From contig JAHJUE010000009.1 of assembly GCA_018829205.1 (NCBI GenBank), forward strand, positions 62,001-126,000: 64,000 nucleotides of DNA. Direction: 5' to 3'. Origin of the DNA: Bacteroidota bacterium (GTDB taxonomy: Bacteria; Bacteroidota; Ignavibacteria; Ignavibacteriales; Melioribacteraceae). The stretch's first letter is position 1; each line of letters starts with the position of its first letter. Position numbers and translations under genes: made by a program. The notes below the pieces were generated by a model. That model searched no databases. It was not told where the DNA came from and saw nothing but the letters and a program-made list of their open reading frames with translations. Positions 18,778 to 28,480 of the stretch are shown here, piece by piece.

Positions 18778-19191
18778 ATGAAACGCAACGCAACAGCAGT
18801 TTGGAACGGTTCCGGTAAAGAAGGGAAGGGACATTTAACCACTCAAAGTACAATACTAGATAAAACACAGTATTCATATACAAGCAGATTTGAAGAAGGT
18901 CCGGGTACTAATCCCGAAGAATTAATTGCGGCGGCGCATGCCGGCTGTTTTACAATGAAACTTAGCTTTGTTTTGGGAGCTGCAGGATTTACTCCCGATA
19001 GTCTTGAAACAAAGTGTATTATCACGCTGGAAGACGGAAGCTTAACCGAATCTCATTTAGTGTTGAAAGCCAAAGTACCGGGCGTTAGCCAGGAAGTTTT
19101 TGACGCAAGCGTTAAAGAGGCTGAATTAAACTGTCCTATCAGCAAATCGATAAACAGTAAAATCAGTGTCGAATCAACATTAGAAAATTAA
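18778..19191 (+). CDS. osmC: OsmC-family peroxiredoxin
   Basis: Thiol-dependent peroxidase against organic hydroperoxides, 137 residues long. The two catalytic cysteines are in AAAHAGCFTMKLS (near residue 61) and LNCPISKSI (near residue 122). The N-terminal ATAVWNGSGKEGKGHLTT resembles E. coli OsmC rather than Ohr, so OsmC is the better name. ATG at 18778 has GAAAGGG upstream. The next gene, a VOC-family protein, starts six bases after the stop and is probably co-transcribed. Confidence 0.93.
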   Translation: MKRNATAVWNGSGKEGKGHLTTQSTILDKTQYSYTSRFEEGPGTNPEELIAAAHAGCFTMKLSFVLGAAGFTPDSLETKCIITLEDGSLTESHLVLKAKVPGVSQEVFDASVKEAELNCPISKSINSKISVESTLEN

Positions 19192-19197
19192 ACTAGA

Positions 19198-19698
19198 ATG
19201 TCTGATTCCGATTTTGAAAAACCAATTAATCCGGAAGTGCGGATTGGGCATGTGCATTTAAAAGTTTCAAACCTGGAACGCTCGCTTAAATTTTACTGCG
19301 GCGTTCTCGGTTTTGAAATTACACAGCGTTACGGAAAAAACGCAGCCTTTATTTCCGCAGGCGGTTATCATCACCACATCGGTTTAAACACATGGGAAAG
19401 CGAAGGGGGAAAATCTCCGGCCAACGGCACAACAGGTTTATACCATGTTGCAATTCTTTATCCTACTAGGGCAGATCTTGCAGATGCGTTAAGAAGATTA
19501 ATCAAATATGATATTCGTCTTGAAGGAGCTTCTAATCACGGCGTAAGTGAAGCACTGTATATTAGGGATCCGGATAATATTGGGGTGGAACTATACTGGG
19601 ATAAGCCGAAAGAAGAATGGAGTTTTGATAATGAAGGAAATTTAAATATGTATACCCGTCCCCTTGATCTTGAAAATCTGCTTTCCGAAGAAATATAA
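19198..19698 (+). CDS. VOC-family dioxygenase/glyoxalase-like protein
   Basis: A 166-residue vicinal-oxygen-chelate protein. Three candidate metal ligands are at the expected places: the first histidine in RIGHVHLKVSNLERSLKFY, the second in LYHVAILYPTR, and the glutamate in IRDPDNIGVELYW. The pattern is closest to the CatE/catechol-2,3-dioxygenase-like group (single glyoxalase domain with an extended C-terminus). Substrate is not determined. It starts six bases after osmC, so a role in detoxification or stress is plausible but inferred. Confidence 0.85.
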   Translation: MSDSDFEKPINPEVRIGHVHLKVSNLERSLKFYCGVLGFEITQRYGKNAAFISAGGYHHHIGLNTWESEGGKSPANGTTGLYHVAILYPTRADLADALRRLIKYDIRLEGASNHGVSEALYIRDPDNIGVELYWDKPKEEWSFDNEGNLNMYTRPLDLENLLSEEI

Positions 19699-19883
19699 AT
19701 ATGCCGAAGAAATAATTTCTAATTGCATTTTTGTTGTAAATAGAAGTACTGCCAATATTAATGAAATCTTTGTGAATTATATTCCCCTCTAATTAACCGA
19801 CATTTAAAATCTTCATTAAATTCAATACAATGAATTAAAAAGTATTTTTCATAAATTTATTATCAATAAATCAGGAAATAAAA

Positions 19884-20744
19884 ATGAACGCCATATTCTG
19901 GGGAAGATCAACCTGCGATTTTACTTATCGGCTTAACGGCTTTCCTGAGGAGAATAATAAAGTTTTTGCGTCGGATTTTATTATTCAGCCGGGCGGACCG
20001 GCTTTAAACGCAGCTTTTACTTTCTCTAAATATAACGGCTCGGCATATTTAATTTCCGGAATAGGTAATAATAATTTCGGTAAATCAGTAAAAGATATTT
20101 TATCGCTGAATAATATTAAAATATTTGATAACTCTGATGATAATTTTGAGATCCCTATTTCAACTGTATTTATAAATTCAAAAAGCAGTACACGGACAAT
20201 TATTAATTCACCCTTTATTAAACAGGGCGAAAATTTTACTAAGGAAAAAATCTGCGGAACAATTGAAAACTTAAAGCCGGATCTGATATTAATTGACGGG
20301 TACGGATTAGAAAATGCCGCTGAGGTTTTTGAATATGCCAAAATCAAGAAAATCAAAATTGTTCTTGACGGGGGATCATGGAAAGAAAATTCCAACGAAT
20401 ACTTAAAATATGTAGATATTGCTATTTGCAGCGGGAAATTCAGGATGCCCGGATTATCATTGGATGAAACAATAAGTTTTCTTCACGAAATAGGAATAAA
20501 ATATGTCGCGTTCACAAATGAACAAAATCCTATAATAAGCTCAATAAATAATAAAAAAGAGTTAATACCGGTTAATAAAATCAAGACAGTTGATACTCTC
20601 GGCGCGGGAGATGTAATGCATGGCTCGTTTTGTTATCACTATTTGAAGAACAAAAATTTCAATCTGTCACTTAAGAAAGCCGCAGTTGATGCTTCAAATT
20701 CCTGCCGTTATTTCGGAACTCATACCTGGTGGGATTATAAATAA
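19884..20744 (+). CDS. PfkB-family carbohydrate/nucleoside kinase
   Basis: Ribokinase-fold sugar kinase of 286 residues. The first PfkB signature is around QPGGPALNAAFTFSKY (residues 33-48). The second is VDTLGAGDVMHGSFCYHYL near residue 235, where the aspartate of GAGD is the catalytic base. Substrate is unknown: ribose, fructose, adenosine and sulfofructose kinases share these motifs. ATG at 19884 has AGGAAA upstream. It stands alone between the VOC gene and the exported BNR protein. Confidence 0.88.
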   Translation: MNAIFWGRSTCDFTYRLNGFPEENNKVFASDFIIQPGGPALNAAFTFSKYNGSAYLISGIGNNNFGKSVKDILSLNNIKIFDNSDDNFEIPISTVFINSKSSTRTIINSPFIKQGENFTKEKICGTIENLKPDLILIDGYGLENAAEVFEYAKIKKIKIVLDGGSWKENSNEYLKYVDIAICSGKFRMPGLSLDETISFLHEIGIKYVAFTNEQNPIISSINNKKELIPVNKIKTVDTLGAGDVMHGSFCYHYLKNKNFNLSLKKAAVDASNSCRYFGTHTWWDYK

Positions 20745-20912
20745 ACATATATATTTGAACAATTTATACCCGTTTACGTCCAAATATTGCTCGTTATTTT
20801 CTTATTTAGTGAAACATTTTTAACTTTAGGCAAGTGTTATCTCAATTTTATATTGAAACACATGGGGTTTTAAATTATTAACTATTCCATCCACAAAATA
20901 AAAGTTACTTAC

Positions 20913-23900
20913 ATGAAAAAAACAATTCTTTCAATTCTATTTTTATTTCTGTTTCTAAATTCGGGACAAATGTCCGCACAGAAAAAAGAATCAAGGTCTG
21001 AATCTGATTCATTAAAAAATATTTCTTTAGCCGGATTAAAACTCAGAAGCATCGGCCCTGCAATTACTGGCGGCAGGGTACGGCATATTGTTGTAAATCC
21101 AAATAATTTATCAGAGTATTATATAGCATCGGGAAGCGGATCTTTATGGAAAACCGTTAATAGAGGCGTAACCTTCACACCTGCTTTTGAAAATCAAAAT
21201 ACTTACGCCATTGGTTCTGTTGAAATGGATCCTAACAATCCGAATGTGCTATGGGTCGGGACAGGAGAAAACAGCAATCATAATAATGTGGCTTACGGCG
21301 ACGGTATTTATAAAAGCGAAGACGGCGGAAAAAGCTGGAAAAATATGGGATTAAAAACTTCAGAACATATAGGCGGAATTGCTATTGACCCTAATGATCC
21401 CAACATAATTTACGCGGCGGCAATGGGTCCGTTAAGAAAAAGCGGCGGTGAAAGAGGAATATTTAAAACCATAGACGGCGGTAAATCATGGGAAAATGTT
21501 TTAAAGATCAGTGAAAATACCGGATGTTATGAAGTTCATATGGACCCTCGTCACTCAAATATTTTATACGCTGTAGCACATCAGAGAATGCGAAAATTAT
21601 ATACCGGCGTAAGCGGCGGACCGGAAAGCGGAATTTATAAAACTACCGATTACGGCAAAACATGGAATAAATTAAGCGGAGGACTTCCTTCTGATAATGT
21701 TGGAAGAATAGGTATGGATATTTCACCGGTTAATCCCGATTTGCTTTATGCCGTTATTGAAGCGAAAGAAGGTCAGGGATTTTACAGAAGCACCGACAGA
21801 GGAGCCAGCTGGACAAAACAAAGCGATTATGTTTCTGCTTATAAATTTTATTTTCAAAAGATTTTCTGCGACGTTTTAAATGCCGACCGTGTTTACAGTA
21901 TGGATGTATTTCTGCAGGTTACCGACGACGCGGGAAAAACATTTAACAAACTTGGCGAAAAAAATAAACACGTAGATAATCACGGATTCTGGATTAATCC
22001 TAACGATAACAACCATTTAATATCCGGCTGCGACGGCGGAGTTTATGAAACATATGATCGTGGCCAAAATTGGGATTTTAAAAGCAACATTCCTCTTACC
22101 GAAATTTATAAAATCGCTGTCGATTACTCCTTGCCTTTTTATAATGTTTATTTAGGTACGCAGGATAATAATAGTTTAATGGGACCTTCAAGAACAATTA
22201 GTTCGGCCGGAATAACAAATCAGGACTGGACTTTTACTTTAGGCGGCGACGGTTTTCAGACTCAGGTAGATTGGAAAAATCCGAATATAATCTACGCGCA
22301 GTCGCAGAACGGCGGATTGGTGCGTTATGATAAAAAAAGCGGAGAACAATTGTATATCCGTCCTTATGAATTTACGGATACTGCCTACCGCTTTGATTGG
22401 GATTCTCCTTTATTAATTTCAAAACATGACAATAAAAGATTGTACTTCGGCGGTAATAAATTATTCCGTACCGACGATATGGGAAGCACGTGGATAGAAA
22501 TAAGTCAAGATTTAACGCGCGGTGTTCCGCAAAATTTCCAGAAATTAATGGGCAGAAGCTGGAGTATTGATGAGCTGGCTGCTAAAGGAAGTATGGCATA
22601 TATTGTATCTATTGCCGAATCGCCGTTGGATGAGAATGTTCTATTTGCCGGTTCGGGCGACGGATTAATACATTTTACAGCCGACGGCGGGAAGACCTGG
22701 ACCAAATCAAATTTAGGCGGACTTCCGGAATATATCAGAGTTCATCAAATTATAGCTTCGCATTTTGATAAACTTGTCGCTTATGCCGCTTGTCATAATC
22801 TGCATGACGGCGACTACAAACCGTATTTATTAAAAACTATTGACGGCGGTAAATCATGGCAATCTATTAATGCAAATCTTCCTTTATCCGGAAGTACTTA
22901 CACCATTGCCGAAGATCATGTTGATAAAAATCTTTTATTCGTTGGAACACAGTTCGGATTATTTTTTACCAACAGCGGAGGAAAAGAATGGATTAAATTT
23001 AAAAACGGACTTCCTACAATTGAAGTAATGAGCTTAACAATTCAGGAAAGAGAAAACGATCTAGTTGTTTCAACCTATGGAAGAGGAGTCTATATTTTGG
23101 ATGATTATACTCCTTTAAGAAATTTAACAAAAGAAACTTTAATGAAAGAAGCGTTTATTTTCCCGATAAAAGACGCTCAAATGTTTATACCTTCGGATCC
23201 TTTCGGTTTCCCGGGTATCGGATTTATGGGAACTGGTTTTTATGCAGCCCCTAATCCGCCAATTGGAGCTGTCTTTTCGTATTTCATAAAAGATGAAGTT
23301 AAATCACTAAAAGAAAAAAGAAGAGAACTTGAAAAAGAAAAACAAAAAAAGAATGAAGATCTTGAATACCCTTCGTATAATACCGTAAGAAAAGAACAAG
23401 ATCAGCCGGAAGCTTTTCTTCTTTTTACTATTACAGATGATAACGGAAATCCTGTCAGAAAATTAAAAACCGGAGTATCTAAAGGCGTAAATAGAATTGT
23501 ATGGGATTTCCGCTATACCCCGTTTTCGCCAATATCTACAACTCCTTTTGATGATTCTATTCCCTGGATATCACCCGATAAAGGATATATGGTTGCGCCC
23601 GGGAAATATAAAGTTTCGCTTTCCAAATTTGAGGACGGAGTATTTACGGAACTCGTTTCTCCTCAGGATTTTATTTGTAAACCATTAAATATCACCACTC
23701 TTCCGGCTGAGGATAAAAAAGCTCTTGATGACTTTAACAGAAAGGTAGCAGAACTAACAAGAATAATATCAGGAGCAGAGGAACATAGAAGCGAACTTGT
23801 AAATAAACTTACATATCTGAAGAAAGCGGTTTTTGATGCAGCAAAAGCTCCTGCTGAAACATATAATAAAATATTAAGCGCTGAATTAAAACTCAAAGAT

Positions 23901-24185
23901 CTTAACCGTAAATTCAACGGTGATAATTTAAAAGCGAATTATGAAGGAGCTTCACCAACATCCGTAAAAGAGAGAGTTGATTTAATTACTTATTCATTGT
24001 GGAACACAACCGCAGCGCCGACTACCACATTCATAAAATCCTATGAAGACGCGGCGGGCAAGTTTGGTGAAATTTTAAATTCATTGACGGAAGTCGCGGC
24101 TGAAATTGAACAAATAGAAATAATGCTTAAAGATTCAGGCGCATCTTATACACCGGGACGTTTCCCGAATTTGGAAATCAAATAA
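20913..24185 (+). CDS. Large exported BNR/Asp-box repeat protein (sortilin-like propeller)
   Basis: A 1090-residue protein with an N-terminal signal peptide (MKKTILSILFLFLFLN, then SGQMSAQ). The first 750 residues hold about ten Asp-box motifs of the form S/T-x-D-x-G-x-T/S-W, for example SEDGGKSW, TIDGGKSW twice, TTDYGKTW, STDRGASW and TADGGKTW. This predicts one or two beta-propellers of the VPS10/glycosidase-like type. A charged, coiled-coil-prone stretch near residues 790-820 precedes a beta-rich segment, and the last 150 residues look helical. Such proteins are often called glycosyl hydrolases, but no sialidase arginine triad is evident, so binding may be the role. No secretion tail of the QNYPNPFNP type is present. 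Confidence 0.82.
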   Translation: MKKTILSILFLFLFLNSGQMSAQKKESRSESDSLKNISLAGLKLRSIGPAITGGRVRHIVVNPNNLSEYYIASGSGSLWKTVNRGVTFTPAFENQNTYAIGSVEMDPNNPNVLWVGTGENSNHNNVAYGDGIYKSEDGGKSWKNMGLKTSEHIGGIAIDPNDPNIIYAAAMGPLRKSGGERGIFKTIDGGKSWENVLKISENTGCYEVHMDPRHSNILYAVAHQRMRKLYTGVSGGPESGIYKTTDYGKTWNKLSGGLPSDNVGRIGMDISPVNPDLLYAVIEAKEGQGFYRSTDRGASWTKQSDYVSAYKFYFQKIFCDVLNADRVYSMDVFLQVTDDAGKTFNKLGEKNKHVDNHGFWINPNDNNHLISGCDGGVYETYDRGQNWDFKSNIPLTEIYKIAVDYSLPFYNVYLGTQDNNSLMGPSRTISSAGITNQDWTFTLGGDGFQTQVDWKNPNIIYAQSQNGGLVRYDKKSGEQLYIRPYEFTDTAYRFDWDSPLLISKHDNKRLYFGGNKLFRTDDMGSTWIEISQDLTRGVPQNFQKLMGRSWSIDELAAKGSMAYIVSIAESPLDENVLFAGSGDGLIHFTADGGKTWTKSNLGGLPEYIRVHQIIASHFDKLVAYAACHNLHDGDYKPYLLKTIDGGKSWQSINANLPLSGSTYTIAEDHVDKNLLFVGTQFGLFFTNSGGKEWIKFKNGLPTIEVMSLTIQERENDLVVSTYGRGVYILDDYTPLRNLTKETLMKEAFIFPIKDAQMFIPSDPFGFPGIGFMGTGFYAAPNPPIGAVFSYFIKDEVKSLKEKRRELEKEKQKKNEDLEYPSYNTVRKEQDQPEAFLLFTITDDNGNPVRKLKTGVSKGVNRIVWDFRYTPFSPISTTPFDDSIPWISPDKGYMVAPGKYKVSLSKFEDGVFTELVSPQDFICKPLNITTLPAEDKKALDDFNRKVAELTRIISGAEEHRSELVNKLTYLKKAVFDAAKAPAETYNKILSAELKLKDLNRKFNGDNLKANYEGASPTSVKERVDLITYSLWNTTAAPTTTFIKSYEDAAGKFGEILNSLTEVAAEIEQIEIMLKDSGASYTPGRFPNLEIK

Positions 24186-24199
24186 TTCTGATTATTTAG

Positions 24200-24243
24200 G
24201 ACGCAGCAGGTGTAATAGCTTTGCATTTGCTGCGTCTTTTTTT
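24200..24243 (+). terminator. Rho-independent terminator after the BNR-repeat gene
   Basis: A perfect 9-bp GC-rich stem (GACGCAGCA at 24200-24208, TGCTGCGTC at 24228-24236) is followed by seven T. Confidence 0.93.
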
Positions 24244-24352
24244 ATTTAAAATTCCCCGTTACAACTTATCCGGTATTTTCTGACTGAAATATTTTAAACC
24301 CCGACGCCCATCTTTTTGTCAAAGAAACAAATCTATAACAAAGGTATTCCCA

Positions 24353-25864
24353 ATGAAGAAAATAATAATTTTCGAGACGTTTGTTTTGTTTCTTACTCCA
24401 AATAATTATAAAGCTCAATCATTAACTTATCCGGTTGTAGATACTGATCAGCATAATTTTTATAACAATACATCGCAAATTTCACAGCCTGATGAATCGA
24501 GTTCATTCTTCGGACAGGACGCTCAGTACAACGGACTTCAGCCTTCTTACTCGGATAATGGCGACGGGACAATCACAGATAACAATACAGGTTTAATGTG
24601 GCAGAAAAATCTGCTCGAGTCCAAATATAATTATTATGAGGCGGTGGAAGCGGCAGATACATTTTCATTGGCCGGGTATAACGATTGGCGGCTTCCTACA
24701 ATTAAAGAAATATATTCTTTAATGTTATTCTCCGGTAAAACAGGTATGGATAAATCATCCACAATCCCTTATCTCGATACAGATTATTTTGATTTTAGAT
24801 TTGGAGACGAATATAATCCCAGCGAAAGGTATATCGACGTGCAGTACGCCACAACATCGATTTATGTTGCTACAATAATGAACGGCGAAACTGGAATGTT
24901 CGGTTTAAATATTGCCGACGGCAGAATTAAAGGTTACCCTGTTTCAAAAGATTTTGAAGTGAAATTCGTAAGAGGAAACCCATATTACGGAATAAATAAT
25001 TTTAAAAACAATAATGACGGTACAATTTCCGATTTGGCAACAGGATTGATGTGGGATCAAGCGGGAAGCAGCGAAGCAATGCTTTGGGAAGACGCGCTTA
25101 AGTACGCTAAACAAAAAAACAGTGAAAACTATTTGGGATTTAATGATTGGAGAGTGCCGAACGCAAAGGAACTTCAAAGTATTTTGGATTATTCACGTTC
25201 GCCTTCAACAACTTCATCGGCGGCAATTGATCCTTTGTTTAACGTACCGCAAATTACAAATGAAGGCGGAGAAATTGATTATCCTTTTTACTTGACCAGT
25301 ACAACTCATGAAGATGGACCGCAGCCTGTAAGAGCAGTATATGTATGTTTCGGCAGAGCATTAGGTTTTATGGAAATGCCTCCGGGTTCAAATAATTTTC
25401 AGCTTTTGGATGTGCATGGAGCGGGGGCACAGAGAAGTGATATTAAAACCGGAGACCCGAATGATTATCCAAATGGACACGGGCCGCAGGGCGATGTAAT
25501 AAGAATTTATAATTTTGTTAGATTAGCCAGAGACTATGATTCCGATAATTCTGCTACATCTGTCGGTGATAATAATGAACTGCCGCAAGGATTTTCACTT
25601 GGGCAGAATTACCCGAATCCGTTTAACCCGAGTACGGTTATAAATTTTCAAATCCCGGAAACTTCGGAAGTAAGTTTAAAAGTTCACAATATTTTGGGAA
25701 GTGAGGTAGATCAAATTGTTGATAAACGGTTTGCGGCAGGTAATTACGAATTTAAATTTGATGCGGAAAATTTTTCGAGCGGGATTTATTTATACAGTTT
25801 AACAGCCGTCACAGAGTCTGGCAAAAATTTTCAGCAAACTAAAAAAATGATTTTAGTAAAATGA
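24353..25864 (+). CDS. DUF1566 (Lcl-like) repeat protein with type IX-type C-terminal sorting domain
   Basis: A 503-residue predicted exported protein. A hydrophobic N-terminus (residues 2-20) ends in KAQS, consistent with a signal peptide. Two DUF1566 units follow, each with a DGT-x-D/S...TGLMW motif and an NDWRLP/NDWRVP motif (about residues 65-200 and 220-390). Such domains occur in the Legionella collagen-like adhesin and in many surface proteins. After an Asp/Ser/Asn linker comes a C-terminal domain of about 85 residues opening with LGQNYPNPFNPST and ending KKMILVK, a type IX secretion sorting domain. It is likely surface-attached or secreted, with unknown ligand. It is convergent with the symporter gene across 48 bases. 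Confidence 0.88.
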   Translation: MKKIIIFETFVLFLTPNNYKAQSLTYPVVDTDQHNFYNNTSQISQPDESSSFFGQDAQYNGLQPSYSDNGDGTITDNNTGLMWQKNLLESKYNYYEAVEAADTFSLAGYNDWRLPTIKEIYSLMLFSGKTGMDKSSTIPYLDTDYFDFRFGDEYNPSERYIDVQYATTSIYVATIMNGETGMFGLNIADGRIKGYPVSKDFEVKFVRGNPYYGINNFKNNNDGTISDLATGLMWDQAGSSEAMLWEDALKYAKQKNSENYLGFNDWRVPNAKELQSILDYSRSPSTTSSAAIDPLFNVPQITNEGGEIDYPFYLTSTTHEDGPQPVRAVYVCFGRALGFMEMPPGSNNFQLLDVHGAGAQRSDIKTGDPNDYPNGHGPQGDVIRIYNFVRLARDYDSDNSATSVGDNNELPQGFSLGQNYPNPFNPSTVINFQIPETSEVSLKVHNILGSEVDQIVDKRFAAGNYEFKFDAENFSSGIYLYSLTAVTESGKNFQQTKKMILVK

Positions 25865-25912
25865 ATCTAAATGAGGCAGTTAGAAATTTTAGTATTTAAC
25901 TAGCATTAAAAT

Positions 25913-27319
25913 CTACTTAACTGTTAGTTTAGGTTTTATAATCATTGTGCTGAAACTAAAAATAATTAATGAACAAAAGACACCGAAAACACTCGGCTGC
26001 AAAAATTCAGTATTAAAGAAACTCATGTAAAAAATTGTTAAAACAATTGCGCCTACCATGGTAATAAATATTGTTGTATTCAGTTCGGGACTTTTCTTTT
26101 TATACATTGCTCCTACTATTATCGGAAGTATAACACTCGGTGCCCAAAGTGAATAAGTAAGCAGTAAAAGATCAATAATATCGGGCAGAATTAATGCCAG
26201 TGAAATTCCGATAATCCCTAATATAATTGAACTCATTCGAGCTATTCTTAATCCTTTCTTCGGGTCGGTTCCTCTTTTTGATAAGTATTCTTCATAAAGA
26301 TCTTTTGTAAATATAGCGGTTGTTGAATTTAATATTGAATCGGCCGAAGACATAACCGCGCTCATTAACGCCGCAATAATGATTCCCGAAACATAGGGAT
26401 TGTGAAGTTTTAAAATTGTTTGAGGCAGTGCATGACTCGGATCAATATCCGGGAAACTGTATCTGGCATAGGTTGAAATAATAAAAATAATTAAAGGGAA
26501 TACTAAAAGTAAAAATAGTCCCGCACGGAAGATTCCTTTTTTTAATTCTTTGATATTTCTACCAACGCAGAAACGTGTTGCATAGCCGGGAGCGAAAGTT
26601 TCTCCCAATAGAAACGCTAAAAATGTGGAAACGAGAAACAGCCATCCTTTGCCACCGTCAATTTGAAAAAATGTTTCGGGAAGTTCGTTTAATATTTCAG
26701 AGGAATGCGCCGCCATATCAGGAAGTATCATTATTACGGTAAAAATAAATCCGCCAATTAAAATTATAAATTGATAAACATCGGTATAAATAACAGCAAG
26801 CAGACCCCCGGCGGTGCTGTATGTAATTACAATAATACCTCCTATAATTACCGCGTAAGTATATTGAATTTCGGGCATCATTGAATTTATAATTTTACCG
26901 AACGCGACTAACTGCGCTCCGAGTACTCCTACCGAAAAAATTAATGAAAGCACAAAAGCGACAAATCTATTTTTGTCATCAAACCGTTTTCCGAAAAAAC
27001 CGGCCACGGTATATAATTCTTTTTCCCGGAAATATGGGGCGATATATTTTGCCGAAAACATAAATTGGAAATACCATCCGGTTGTAACTAATACCATTAT
27101 GATTCCCCATTCATATGTTTTGGCAATTGACCCGATTGAAGCGCCTCCGCCAATTACCGTAGCTCCCATAGTAGCCATTAAAAGAAACCAGCCTATATTT
27201 CTCCCGGCTACAAGAAAATCTTCGTCATCCTTTATGTTTCTTGATTTACTTATCCCTTTTATTATTATAAAAGAAAAATATAATATGATTATAGAATATT
27301 GTATTATAGGATTTTCCAT
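25913..27319 (-). CDS. Sodium:solute symporter family protein
   Basis: Sodium-coupled permease of the SSS family, 468 residues and about 13 membrane helices. Recognisable family segments include FLVAGRNIGWFLLMATMGATVIGGGASIG (helix 2) and the YTDVYQFIILIGG stretch. ALMSAVMSSADSILNSTTAIFTKDLY also matches; the serines and alanines there line the sodium site in this family. Substrate is unknown. It follows the racemase-like gene on the same strand after 84 bases. It may import an amino acid or amine handled by that enzyme, but this is inference from position. Confidence 0.88.
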   Translation of the reverse strand: MENPIIQYSIIILYFSFIIIKGISKSRNIKDDEDFLVAGRNIGWFLLMATMGATVIGGGASIGSIAKTYEWGIIMVLVTTGWYFQFMFSAKYIAPYFREKELYTVAGFFGKRFDDKNRFVAFVLSLIFSVGVLGAQLVAFGKIINSMMPEIQYTYAVIIGGIIVITYSTAGGLLAVIYTDVYQFIILIGGFIFTVIMILPDMAAHSSEILNELPETFFQIDGGKGWLFLVSTFLAFLLGETFAPGYATRFCVGRNIKELKKGIFRAGLFLLLVFPLIIFIISTYARYSFPDIDPSHALPQTILKLHNPYVSGIIIAALMSAVMSSADSILNSTTAIFTKDLYEEYLSKRGTDPKKGLRIARMSSIILGIIGISLALILPDIIDLLLLTYSLWAPSVILPIIVGAMYKKKSPELNTTIFITMVGAIVLTIFYMSFFNTEFLQPSVFGVFCSLIIFSFSTMIIKPKLTVK

Positions 27320-27403
27320 TAAGCGCCTTTCTATATTACATTTCTTTATACTTTAGCGTCACCGTAAAATCTTATTCGGCAAAGAAATAAAACACGAAGA
27401 ATA

Positions 27404-28480
27404 TTATTTTATCTCTTTAGTTATATACTTAGAATTAAGCAGCCTCGCAGTTGCCATATAGTTCGGTAGAAAATGAATTTTATCCCCCACTTTATAACCT
27501 TGTTTATTTTCACCGAGATTATATACAGTCATATCAGATGTTGTGCCTATGAATTTTATATTCTCATCGCGCGGGGTTAAATCTTCGGAATTAACATCAA
27601 TCGATCCGAAATCAACAATAGCTCTGTGTGAAATTATATTTTCATTTTCATCAAAGCCGGCCGTATGTCCAATTCCGGCATCGCCTATATTCCCATCCGG
27701 AACAGATTCTTTCTTTTCAAGTTCGATAATTTCCGCTGAAAAATTAAACGCGTGTGTTGAAAGATTCCTGAATTTTTTACCGTTATCTAATGATATTCCG
27801 TGAAATGCGGTTTCACCTATGCGCAGATGATTTAAGCTTTTTGGCAGCCGTTTTGAAATTAACGGTAAAGTGATTGAACTGCCCCCGGAAATTAACGGAA
27901 GTTTTTTTCTGAACTTTTCTTCCAGCAGAAGTTTATATAAACTAAGCTGAATCAGCTTGTCGTAAGTAGGTTCAATTCCGTACATGCAGCCCAGATTTGT
28001 CCCGAGCCCAATTACCTCAACATTTGATAAGTTTAATATTTTTTCATAAAACGACAGGACATTATTTCTTAAAACTCCCTCGCGCAGCTCGCCCATTTCA
28101 ATCATCACAATTATCTGATGTATTTTACCTATTGCTTTGGATGCTTTATTAATTTCATTAATTGTCGTAAGCGAAGAATTCAAAGATATATCCGAATAAT
28201 TCACAACATTTTTTATCTGGACAAGCGCCGGCGGCTTAATATAAATTGTTTTTACATCGGGACTAATTTTTTTTACCATCTTCAGATTAGACAATCTTGC
28301 ATCGCCGATTGAATGCAGGTTTTTTAAATATGATTCATTCAGTATTTTCTGAAGAAGCTGTTCGTTGCCGCAGGCCATTTTTGTAATAAGCGACCAGCTA
28401 ATTCCGAATCCGGATAAAAAAACGTCAAGTTTTTTTATATTCTCAATAATTTTGTTAGTATCAATATTTATTGTAGCCAT
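27404..28480 (-). CDS. PLP-dependent alanine/ornithine racemase-family protein
   Basis: A 358-residue fold-type III PLP enzyme. The N-terminal TINIDTNKIIENIK resembles the alanine racemase barrel start, and the PLP lysine is probably that of LITKMACGN (about residue 38). Later segments EMGELREGV, SGGSSITLPL and LRIGETAFHG are typical of the YhfX/ornithine racemase (Orr-like) subgroup rather than cell-wall alanine racemase. The start codon overlaps the stop of the upstream GNAT gene (TAATG), so the two are translationally coupled. A symporter gene follows on the same strand. The likely role is interconverting an L- and D-amino acid, perhaps ornithine; the substrate is inferred. Confidence 0.85.
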   Translation of the reverse strand: MATINIDTNKIIENIKKLDVFLSGFGISWSLITKMACGNEQLLQKILNESYLKNLHSIGDARLSNLKMVKKISPDVKTIYIKPPALVQIKNVVNYSDISLNSSLTTINEINKASKAIGKIHQIIVMIEMGELREGVLRNNVLSFYEKILNLSNVEVIGLGTNLGCMYGIEPTYDKLIQLSLYKLLLEEKFRKKLPLISGGSSITLPLISKRLPKSLNHLRIGETAFHGISLDNGKKFRNLSTHAFNFSAEIIELEKKESVPDGNIGDAGIGHTAGFDENENIISHRAIVDFGSIDVNSEDLTPRDENIKFIGTTSDMTVYNLGENKQGYKVGDKIHFLPNYMATARLLNSKYITKEIK

